Source: JAHJDO01 sp030671985 [NCBI: bacterium] | GTDB taxonomy: Bacteria > JAHJDO01 | NCBI GenBank assembly: GCA_030671985.1 | Contig: DAOVHI010000093.1 | Span: 1 to 5,918, forward strand | DNA length: 5,918 bases | Direction: 5' to 3' | Shown: positions 1-5,601 of the stretch, one piece after another | Position numbering within the stretch: position 1 is the first letter of the stretch | Layout of the letters: each line of letters begins with the position of its first letter | The notes under the pieces: generated by a model | The model's input: only the letters and a program-made list of their open reading frames with translations | Told to the model about the DNA's origin: nothing | Database searches by the model: none | Position numbers and translations under genes: made by a program

Positions 1-685
1 GAGATATATCTAAAATCACAGGTGAGGTATTGTCTAAGACAAATGTTATCTCTTTAGACTCTGCGTTATAACCTCTTCTTCTGTGCGATCTGTATGCAAC
101 TGCTTTTAACTTGTGTTCTCCGTCTTGTTGACTTGAAATGTTTATATTGAAAGTATGATTCCCCGATCTGTGCCACCGGCGCCATGTCCTGTAACTGGCA
201 ACTAAATCATTATTTAAATATAAATCTATTCTTCTTGATCTTCCTTGCCATGAAACCGATACGTCTAAGTCCGTTCCTTTTATGTGCGAATTATCTTTTG
301 GTGAGGTTATTTTGACTAATATCAGCGGCTTTTTGGGTCTTAATCTAAAATTTAATGTGTACGTTCTGCCTCTTCTTACGTATATCCATCTGGAACTTGT
401 GTAATATCCTTTTGCAGACGCTTTTACCCTATATACTCTTCCCCAGAACCATACTTTTACATTCTTTATTACATACTTCCCACTTGCATTTGTACTGGCT
501 CTGTAACGACCTGCTTTCACTGCTGCGCCGGATATGGCTTGATTTGTTAGAGAATCTGTTACGCGTCCTTGGATTGTTGCTGTTTTAGGCAAACGACGAC
601 TTCTTGACCACGGCCAACTATACGCTGGACTAACACTGCTCAGAATCATTGAAAATATGAGAAAGAATATTGAGAGTTTTTTCAT
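1..685 (-). CDS. Secreted Arg-rich protein with carboxypeptidase-regulatory-like and Ig-like domains (C-terminus cut by window edge)
   Basis: Translating the minus strand from the ATG at 685 gives 228 codons without a stop up to the window edge. The start is supported by AAAGGA six bases upstream and by a classic signal peptide: MKKL, a hydrophobic stretch at about residues 5-19, and likely cleavage after AYS (residue 23). Residues about 37-118 (IQGRVTDSLTNQAISGAAV, then ASGKYVIKNV) match the carboxypeptidase regulatory-like beta-sandwich, a fold often found as a spacer or binding module in exported proteins. Residues about 121-222 resemble a bacterial Ig-like domain, with ITSPKDNSHIKGTDLDVSV, a DGEHKLKAVAY strand and a closing LDNTSP. 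More domains may follow beyond the edge. The mature part is very basic: 25 Arg in about 205 residues, with eight Trp, in clusters such as RTWRRWHRS and RSHRRRGY. It should be exported to the periplasm, surface or medium. No catalytic motif is visible and the function is unknown. The gene starts 25 bases after the antitoxin gene and has no obvious promoter of its own. Confidence 0.8.
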   Translation of the reverse strand, partial: MKKLSIFFLIFSMILSSVSPAYSWPWSRSRRLPKTATIQGRVTDSLTNQAISGAAVKAGRYRASTNASGKYVIKNVKVWFWGRVYRVKASAKGYYTSSRWIYVRRGRTYTLNFRLRPKKPLILVKITSPKDNSHIKGTDLDVSVSWQGRSRRIDLYLNNDLVASYRTWRRWHRSGNHTFNINISSQQDGEHKLKAVAYRSHRRRGYNAESKEITFVLDNTSPVILDIS

Positions 686-691
686 AATAAA

Positions 692-697
692 TCCTTT
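692..697 (-). promoter_or_regulatory. Ribosome binding site of the secreted-protein gene
   Basis: AAAGGA on the minus strand lies six bases before the ATG at 685. It decides the start of a gene that otherwise runs off the window, and it leaves the complete signal peptide in frame. Confidence 0.6.
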
Positions 698-710
698 GTT
701 TTAAGTAATT

Positions 711-911
711 TTATTTTAAGGATTCCGCTAATTCTATATCCGAATGAATTATTTGATTTACGACAGATGACACGTCTTTGTGTTTTCTTTTGGCTATTTT
801 GTCAATAAAAGTAAAGGCCGATGTATCGAGATAAACAGGGATATTTAATTCTATTTTTGAATTAAAGAATTTCCCTCTGTTCCCTTTTGAAAAGTCATAT
901 TCTCTTTTCAT
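711..911 (-). CDS. BrnA-like antitoxin of a BrnT/BrnA toxin-antitoxin pair
   Basis: This 66-residue protein begins MKREYDFSKGNRGKF. The (E/D)YDFSKG-x-RGKF opening is typical of small proteins encoded directly after BrnT toxins, and the tail (DVSSVVNQIIHSDIELAES, residues 46-64) fits the short helical dimerisation and DNA-binding part of ribbon-helix-helix-like antitoxins. The expected role is to bind and neutralise the BrnT ribonuclease and to repress the shared promoter; both are inferred from the family. The start is firm: ATG at 911 overlaps the toxin stop as ATGA, and GGAG (919-922) sits seven bases upstream inside the toxin gene, which points to translational coupling. The middle (LNIPVYLDTSAFTFIDKIAKRKHKD) differs from the best-studied Brucella BrnA type, so this belongs to a divergent subfamily. 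The reading frame is intact. Confidence 0.72.
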   Translation of the reverse strand: MKREYDFSKGNRGKFFNSKIELNIPVYLDTSAFTFIDKIAKRKHKDVSSVVNQIIHSDIELAESLK

Positions 912-1198
912 ATTATCACTCCATATTGTTTTGATTCATTTTTTGTTGCCTTGCGACTTGAAAATATACGAATCACACATGCCTTTGAACCAATATCCTG
1001 AAATGTGTGACAAACCACAAGCAACCTTCCAGAAGACGATATCCCCAATGTTATCAATCGTTCTTCGTTTATGCTATGTTCATGGTCAATTATGCTCAAA
1101 GCGTTAGAATCTTTGAATACTGTAGCTGCATATTCAAATGAGACACCATGTTTGTGGAAATTTAATTTCGCTTTTTGATAATCCCATTCAAAATCATA
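908..1198 (-). CDS. brnT: BrnT family toxin (ribonuclease), full-length frame with a missing or non-canonical start
   Basis: The minus-strand frame from 1198 to the TGA at 908-910 encodes 96 residues matching the BrnT (DUF497) family from end to end. It opens YDFEWDYQKAKLNFHKHGVS, continues with FEYAATVFKDSNALSIIDHEH and NEERLITLGISSSGRLLVV, and closes with RIFSSRKATK and a Q-Y pair. BrnT toxins are small RelE-fold ribonucleases that stop translation and are neutralised by the downstream BrnA. The start is the odd part. The only ATG, GTG or TTG in this frame is TTG at 1099, which would discard the first third of the conserved domain. Upstream, an in-frame TAA lies at 1208-1210, leaving only ATA (1205-1207), AGG and CGT before the homology. 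An ATG at 1195-1197, with AAGG four bases before it, is one base out of frame and stops after 11 codons. Adding one base after that ATG would restore the family's usual M-x-FEWD start. The gene is therefore frameshifted at codon 2, starts at ATA, or contains a sequence error. Family assignment is confident; the start and activity are not. Confidence 0.75.
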   Translation of the reverse strand, partial: YDFEWDYQKAKLNFHKHGVSFEYAATVFKDSNALSIIDHEHSINEERLITLGISSSGRLLVVCHTFQDIGSKACVIRIFSSRKATKNESKQYGVII

Positions 1199-1218
1199 AC
1201 GCCTTATTTATTCTTCTA

Positions 1219-1228
1219 TAAACGTTTA
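1219..1228. promoter_or_regulatory. Perfect 10-base palindrome upstream of brnT, candidate operator
   Basis: TAAACGTTTA is its own reverse complement. It touches the last base of the candidate -10 element and covers the expected transcription start of the toxin-antitoxin pair. BrnA-type antitoxins repress their own promoters by binding inverted repeats, so the position is suggestive. A short palindrome in AT-rich DNA can arise by chance. Confidence 0.25.
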
Positions 1229-1256
1229 CTATCACTTTAATATTACCTTAGCTCAA
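1228..1256 (-). promoter_or_regulatory. Weak sigma-70-like promoter candidate for the brnT-antitoxin pair
   Basis: On the minus strand, TTGAGC (1251-1256) is followed after 17 bases by GATAGT (1228-1233). Each hexamer matches consensus at four of six positions. The spacing and the distance to the out-of-frame ATG at 1197 are right. An 8-base palindrome, TAATATTA (1238-1245), lies in the spacer. The alternative is read-through from the coaBC operon, since no clear terminator separates them. Confidence 0.25.
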
Positions 1257-1338
1257 ATTGCTTAAAATCTCAATAAATTTATTTTTGGATTGCTAGATCA
1301 AGTCGGGTAATGATAGCGCTTTGAAATTTCTGTACCAT

Positions 1339-2547
1339 TTATTTTTTAACCAGTTTCACAATTCTATCCCATATCCTATGGGATACTTCTTCTTTTGTCC
1401 ACTTTGGTAATTCTTCCACATTATTATTTTTATCAATTATTTTCACAATATTGGTTTCGCTTTCAAAGCCTGCGTCGGATTGAGTTACGTCATTAACCAC
1501 TATTAAATCCAGATTTTTTTTCTTCAGTTTTGACTTGGCATTTTTTATAAGATTATTAGTTTCCGCTGCAAAACCGACGACAATTTTGTCTTTTTTTATT
1601 TTACCAAGTTTTTCTAATATATCATCTGTCGGTTCTAAATCTATCCTTAATGCACCTTTTCTTTTTATCTTGTTTTTTTCTGTCTTTTGGGGCTTAAAAT
1701 CACCAACAGCGGCAGCCATTACCAAAATATCGGCATGTTTAAAACTATCCAGAACAAATTTTCTCATCTGATCTGCAGTTTCTGTTTGGATGTATTTCAC
1801 CCCATCAGGAGGAGCTAAAAGTGTCTTTCCGCTTATTAACGTTACGTCTGCTCCTCTTATTTGCGCAGTACGCGCCAGAGCAAACCCCATTCTCCCTGTA
1901 GCCGGATTTCCAATAAATCTCACGGGATCTATGTGCTCTCTTGTGCCGCCCGCTGTTACAAGAATTCTTTTACCCTTTAGGTCAGAAACGACCTCTCCCA
2001 TTAAGGCATTAACAACATGCTGAACAATTGAGTCAACTGATGCCAGTCTTCCGTCTCCTTCATCTCCACATGCCAGCTTCCCATACTCAGGATCAACAAA
2101 TTTAATTCCGGATATACGAAGTTTTTTCTCATTATGTTTGTATATATGGTTTGTATACATTCTCTCATTCATGGCAGGAGCAATTAAAACAGGTTTGTTG
2201 CCGACAGACAGTAATGTCGTAGAGAGAAGATCATCTGCAATGCCGTTCGCCGCTTTTCCTATAATATTGGCGGTTGCCGGCGCTATGAGAAACAAGTCGG
2301 CAGCATTACTTACAGTTATATGAGTTAGTGAATCTTCAACTCTACTGGAATCGGGAAACATGTCAATATACACAGGATTGCCGGATAGTGTCTGTAACGT
2401 TGTCTCTCCAATGAATTTGGCAGCATTCATGGTCATGATAACCCTGACATTCGCATTCAAGGCTTTTAAGCTTCTTATTATTTCCGCTGCCTTGTACGCT
2501 GCGATGCTTCCGGTAACACCCAAAATGATCGTTTTTCCTGTTAACAT
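1339..2547 (-). CDS. coaBC: Bifunctional phosphopantothenoylcysteine decarboxylase / phosphopantothenate-cysteine ligase
   Basis: This cytosolic enzyme catalyses two consecutive steps of coenzyme A synthesis: joining cysteine to 4'-phosphopantothenate, then decarboxylating the product to 4'-phosphopantetheine. The N-terminal FMN-dependent CoaC half (about residues 1-180) has the GVTGSIAAYKA opening, the active-site His in THIT (H76), the PATAN segment (90-94), the PAMNERMY motif (124-131) and the flap cysteine in LACGDEGDGR (C160). The C-terminal CoaB half (about 190-402) opens with RILVTAGGTREHIDPVRF, followed by GNPATGRMG, AAAVGDFKP (278-286), the KIKRK lysines (293-297), VVGFAAET (323-330) and the VVNDV segment (350-354). 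At 402 residues it has the usual length, with both halves intact. The nucleotide-binding loop reads NPATGRMG where the best-known enzymes have a SSGKMG form, a modest variation. The ATG comes one base after the rpoZ stop, a common pairing, with only a weak purine-rich GAAGAAG in front, so translation is probably coupled to rpoZ. Confidence 0.97.
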   Translation of the reverse strand: MLTGKTIILGVTGSIAAYKAAEIIRSLKALNANVRVIMTMNAAKFIGETTLQTLSGNPVYIDMFPDSSRVEDSLTHITVSNAADLFLIAPATANIIGKAANGIADDLLSTTLLSVGNKPVLIAPAMNERMYTNHIYKHNEKKLRISGIKFVDPEYGKLACGDEGDGRLASVDSIVQHVVNALMGEVVSDLKGKRILVTAGGTREHIDPVRFIGNPATGRMGFALARTAQIRGADVTLISGKTLLAPPDGVKYIQTETADQMRKFVLDSFKHADILVMAAAVGDFKPQKTEKNKIKRKGALRIDLEPTDDILEKLGKIKKDKIVVGFAAETNNLIKNAKSKLKKKNLDLIVVNDVTQSDAGFESETNIVKIIDKNNNVEELPKWTKEEVSHRIWDRIVKLVKK

Positions 2548-2548
2548 A

Positions 2549-2800
2549 CTACTTCTTCTTTTTTCCCTTTTTCTCTTCGTCTTTCTCCGTTGCTTCAGGT
2601 TCTGCCTTTTTCTTTATAAACTCAAAATCTATCTTCCCTGTCATGATTTCCTCTAAAGCAACATTTATCGGTGTATCTTTAATATCTACGAGTTTTGGCA
2701 CTCCTGCATTAAGTTGTCTTGCTCTTTTTGCTGTCATATTCAGCAAAATATATATATTATCTGTCTTTTTCAAGAGTTCTTCTTCCCTTAAAGCTATCAT
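2549..2800 (-). CDS. rpoZ: DNA-directed RNA polymerase subunit omega
   Basis: Omega helps fold and hold the beta' subunit in bacterial RNA polymerase. The 83-residue protein carries the family's two signatures: the helix with MTAKRARQLNAG (residues 22-33) and the NVALEEIMTGKI segment (46-57). The tail from about residue 62 is low-complexity Lys/Glu (KKKAEPEATEKDEEKKGKKKK with one preceding residue) and probably disordered; such charged tails vary freely between species. The start is firm, with GAGGAG (2807-2812) six bases before the ATG. The gene begins 14 bases after valS ends and stops one base before coaBC begins. rpoZ-coaBC adjacency is common in bacteria, usually behind gmk; here valS precedes it instead. 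The family is short and weakly conserved, but both signatures and the context agree. Confidence 0.93.
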   Translation of the reverse strand: MIALREEELLKKTDNIYILLNMTAKRARQLNAGVPKLVDIKDTPINVALEEIMTGKIDFEFIKKKAEPEATEKDEEKKGKKKK

Positions 2801-2806
2801 ATTTTT

Positions 2807-2812
2807 CTCCTC
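2807..2812 (-). promoter_or_regulatory. Ribosome binding site of rpoZ
   Basis: GAGGAG on the minus strand, six bases before the rpoZ ATG and just after the valS stop (TAA at 2815-2817). It is the strongest Shine-Dalgarno sequence in the window, and it fixes the rpoZ start within the short valS-rpoZ gap. Confidence 0.7.
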
Positions 2813-2814
2813 AA

Positions 2815-5493
2815 TTATTTTAAAAAGCTTTTAACCTTATCCAAGTTTTCTATTAATTTTATCCTGTTTTCACTAATCCTTACTCTTTTCTTTTGTTGAT
2901 TTTCTATAACATCTTTTGGTGCTTTACGTAAGAAATCCTGATTATCAATCTTTCTTCCTATCTTCTCAAATTCATCCTCTAATTTATCAATCTTTTTTTC
3001 AAGGTTTGTTTTTTCTGAAGCAAAATCGAATTTATCGCCCAAGCACAAAAATACCGTTATCCCCGATTTAGTAACATCTGAAGGAAATGGAGAACTAATC
3101 TTTACATTATAACCTATTTTCACGTTCGCAGCGTGTAACAATCTCTGCATTCCCGTTCTCTCTGAGCTTAATGCTTTTTCTTCCTCTATACTGGTTGTCT
3201 TGACTATATAGTTGATATCTTCCGATAAAGGAATATTCCAATCTCCTCTCAAATTTCTACCAATATTAATAATCTCATATTTAAGCATTGCTTTATTTGT
3301 TTCTTTCAAATTAACATATTTGGAATCCGTATTCGGCCATGACGATATCATAATACTCTTATTCAAGTCAGGATCTATCGTCTTTTTTAGATTTTGCCAT
3401 ATTTCTTCCGTGATAAACGGTATAAAGGGATGTAATAATTTAAGGCTTTGCTTCAATACATGAAACAATACTGCTCTAGCTGCCGCACAATTCGTTTTTT
3501 CAGACACTCTATGCTTTATTATCTCCAGATACCAATCACAAAATTCATGCCAGAAGAAATTGTAAATTGTACTTGCAGCTTCATTGAACTTGTACTTTTC
3601 CAGACTTTCAGTTAGCGATACAATGGTTTGATCTAATTTGGTTAGGATAAACCAATCATCTGATGTCAAGTTATGAAAGTTCGAGTCTATATTCAAGTTC
3701 TTATGTCCTGTTAAATTTGTTATTGAAAAACGAGCGGCATTCCACAATTTATTGCAGAAATTTCTTGCTCCCTCTATCCTTGTAGTCGTCAAGAGAATAT
3801 CCTGGCCTCCTAAGGTTGACAACTCTGCAAGAGCAAATCGCAATGTGTCGGCGCCGTATTGATTAACAAGATCTATGGGATCAATCACGTTTCCAGTAGA
3901 TTTACTCATTTTTTTTCCTGAAGAATCCCTGACAATTCCATGAAGATAAACGTTTTTAAAAGGGATGTTATCCGTAAAATGCAATCCCATCATAATCATG
4001 CGCGCAACCCAAAAATGTATTATGTCATACCCGGTAACCAATACTGTTGTAGGATAGAAATAACCTAACTCTTTTGTCTGTTCCGGCCATCCCATTGTAG
4101 CAAAAGGCCACAAAGCAGAACTAAACCATGTATCAAGTACATCCGAATCTTTCTCCAGATCCGAGCTTTCGCATCTACCGCATTTGGAAGGGGTTGCTAT
4201 GTCTACTATTATTTCTCCGCAATCATTGCAATACCAGACCGGCATTTCGTGCCCCCACCAGATCTGTCTTGAAATACACCAGTCCTTAATGTTTTTCAAC
4301 CAGTTTAAATAAACTTTTTCCCACCTGGTTGGGGAAAATCCTATTTTGCCGCTTGTTACAGCTTTTATCGCGGGTTGAGCTAATGATTTCATGCTAATAA
4401 ACCATTGCTTAGAAACTAATGGCTCCACAATAGTATGACATCTTGAGCAATGACCTACATTGTGAAGATGATTTTGTATTTTTAATAAGTAGCCTTCTTT
4501 TTTTAAGTCTTCCACTAATTTTTCTCTGCAGGAATATCTATCCATTCCACTGTAAGCGCTGGCATTTTTACTCATTTTGCCGTTTTCGTCTATGACAACA
4601 ATTTGTTTCAGATTATGTGCAAGTCCGATTTCATAGTCAACAGGATCATGAGCTGGTGTCACCTTGACCGCTCCTGTTCCAAACGAACTATCCACTCTTT
4701 CGTCAGAAATAATAGGAATTTTTCTTCCGATAATAGGCAGGACAACTACTTTTTTTATAAATCTTTTATAGCGTTTATCCTGAGGATTAACAGCAATAGC
4801 AGTATCTCCAAGCATCGTTTCCGGTCTGGTAGTAGCAATTACTATTTGGTCATTACTCTGCTCTAAAGGATAATTGATGTAGTACAAACTGCCTTTCAGC
4901 TCTTTTCTCTCCACTTCTATATCAGAAATTGCTGTCTGACAACGGGGACACCAATTAACAATATAATTATCTCTGTATAATAATTTGTTTTTATACAACC
5001 TGACAAAGACTTCCTTTACAGACTTTACGTAATCTTTGTCCATTGTAAATCTTTCTCTTGACCAATCACATGATGTTCCCAATCTTTTCAATTGACTTAT
5101 TATTCTGTCGCGATATTCTTCTTTCCATTTCCATGCATATTTAAGAAATTTTTCTCTACCAAAATTATTTCGCGTCAGTCCTTCCTGAGAGAGTCTTTTT
5201 TCTATTACGTTTTGTGTGGCAATTCCGGCATGGTCAGTTCCCGGTATCCATAGAGCATTAAATCCCTGCATTCTCTTCCATCTAACCAGAATATCCTGAA
5301 GGGTCTCATCTAACGCATGTCCCATATGCAGAACTCCGGTTACATTCGGCGGAGGAATAACAATACAGAACGACTTTTTGTCAGTAGTTACTTCTGCGCG
5401 AAAAAAGCCACTCTTTTCCCAGAAAGCATACCATCTGTCTTCTACTTGTTTTGAATCATATCTTTTTGATATTTCAGTTCCAGTTAAAGCCAT
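2815..5493 (-). CDS. valS: Valine-tRNA ligase (valyl-tRNA synthetase)
   Basis: This class I cytosolic enzyme charges tRNA-Val with valine and hydrolyses mischarged threonine. In order it shows the HIGH-type signature PPNVTGVLHMGHALDE (HMGH at 56-59) and IPGTDHAG (83-90). The CP1 editing domain follows, with ATTRPETMLGDTA (220-232) and TPAHDPVDYEIG (279-290), then DWCISRQIWWGHEMPVWYC (404-422), DVLDTWFSSALWPF (451-464) and KMSKS (528-532). Cysteine pairs at 182/185, 349/352, 422/425 and 438/441 look like zinc knuckles. An alpha-helical anticodon-binding domain spans about 611-760 (FCDWYLEIIK at 651-660). The last 65 or so residues form a charged Lys/Glu heptad-like stretch, the C-terminal coiled-coil arm that contacts tRNA. 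At 892 residues the length is normal and nothing key is missing. The ATG at 5493 is preceded by AAGGA nine bases upstream and gives a standard N-terminus (KRYDSKQVEDRWYAFWEKSG). It is the first gene of the valS-rpoZ-coaBC operon. Confidence 0.98.
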   Translation of the reverse strand: MALTGTEISKRYDSKQVEDRWYAFWEKSGFFRAEVTTDKKSFCIVIPPPNVTGVLHMGHALDETLQDILVRWKRMQGFNALWIPGTDHAGIATQNVIEKRLSQEGLTRNNFGREKFLKYAWKWKEEYRDRIISQLKRLGTSCDWSRERFTMDKDYVKSVKEVFVRLYKNKLLYRDNYIVNWCPRCQTAISDIEVERKELKGSLYYINYPLEQSNDQIVIATTRPETMLGDTAIAVNPQDKRYKRFIKKVVVLPIIGRKIPIISDERVDSSFGTGAVKVTPAHDPVDYEIGLAHNLKQIVVIDENGKMSKNASAYSGMDRYSCREKLVEDLKKEGYLLKIQNHLHNVGHCSRCHTIVEPLVSKQWFISMKSLAQPAIKAVTSGKIGFSPTRWEKVYLNWLKNIKDWCISRQIWWGHEMPVWYCNDCGEIIVDIATPSKCGRCESSDLEKDSDVLDTWFSSALWPFATMGWPEQTKELGYFYPTTVLVTGYDIIHFWVARMIMMGLHFTDNIPFKNVYLHGIVRDSSGKKMSKSTGNVIDPIDLVNQYGADTLRFALAELSTLGGQDILLTTTRIEGARNFCNKLWNAARFSITNLTGHKNLNIDSNFHNLTSDDWFILTKLDQTIVSLTESLEKYKFNEAASTIYNFFWHEFCDWYLEIIKHRVSEKTNCAAARAVLFHVLKQSLKLLHPFIPFITEEIWQNLKKTIDPDLNKSIMISSWPNTDSKYVNLKETNKAMLKYEIINIGRNLRGDWNIPLSEDINYIVKTTSIEEEKALSSERTGMQRLLHAANVKIGYNVKISSPFPSDVTKSGITVFLCLGDKFDFASEKTNLEKKIDKLEDEFEKIGRKIDNQDFLRKAPKDVIENQQKKRVRISENRIKLIENLDKVKSFLK

Positions 5494-5502
5494 TTCTTAA
5501 TT

Positions 5503-5507
5503 TCCTT
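5503..5507 (-). promoter_or_regulatory. Ribosome binding site of valS
   Basis: AAGGA on the minus strand, nine bases before the valS ATG and within the short leader that follows the predicted transcription start near 5520. Confidence 0.5.
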
Positions 5508-5526
5508 AATAATGATAAGTGACACG

Positions 5527-5555
5527 ATTTTATGCTTTTTTAGAGATAAAGTCAA
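5527..5555 (-). promoter_or_regulatory. Strong sigma-70-type promoter of the valS-rpoZ-coaBC operon
   Basis: On the minus strand, TTGACT (5550-5555) and TAAAAT (5527-5532) are separated by exactly 17 bases; each hexamer matches consensus at five of six positions. Transcription would start near 5520, giving a leader of about 26 bases before valS. That leaves no room for a T-box or other tRNA-sensing leader, so constitutive or promoter-level control is the simplest reading. Confidence 0.72.
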
Positions 5556-5580
5556 TTTTAACACTTACATAATCAATGAG

Positions 5581-5601
5581 CTCAGACTTGTTCATTCTGA
5601 G
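5581..5601. repeat. Small inverted repeat over the stop codon of the upstream membrane-protein gene
   Basis: CTCAGA (minus strand 5601-5596) and TCTGAG (5586-5581) form a 6-base stem with a 9-base loop containing the TGA stop. No T-run follows, so it is not a canonical intrinsic terminator. It might contribute to 3'-end formation or be chance. Confidence 0.25.

Larger units (their letters stand above)
1211..1338. other. Intergenic region between coaBC and brnT
   Basis: This AT-rich gap has no supported open reading frame. It holds the weak promoter candidate and the palindrome described separately, plus an AT-only 12-base palindrome (AATAAATTTATT, 1272-1283). No GC-rich hairpin with a T-run follows coaBC, so where that operon ends is not visible. 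Confidence 0.5.

Noticed and set aside
355-588. Plus-strand open frame of 77 codons rich in Leu and Cys.
   Set aside because: It is antisense to the secreted-protein gene, whose minus-strand frame has a signal peptide, a ribosome binding site and recognisable domains. The plus-strand peptide has low-complexity composition and resembles nothing.
1195-1197. The ATG at 1195-1197 as the start of a separate short peptide.
   Set aside because: It gives only 11 codons before a stop inside the brnT homology and resembles no known leader peptide. It is better read as the displaced brnT start.
1272-1283. AATAAATTTATT palindrome followed by T residues on the plus strand, considered as a terminator.
   Set aside because: The stem is entirely A/T with no loop and would be unstable. 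On the minus strand, where coaBC is transcribed, it lacks a GC-rich stem followed by a T-run.
1535-2656. Several plus-strand open frames opposite coaBC and rpoZ.
   Set aside because: They are shadows of confidently identified minus-strand genes, with no matching family features or ribosome binding sites.
3212-4866. Plus-strand open frames opposite valS.
   Set aside because: valS is intact and conserved on the other strand throughout; these frames are by-products of its codon use.
5494-5591. Possible T-box or other riboswitch upstream of valS.
   Set aside because: The predicted transcript leader is only about 26 bases and the whole gap is 98 bases. There is no T-box consensus or specifier-loop structure.
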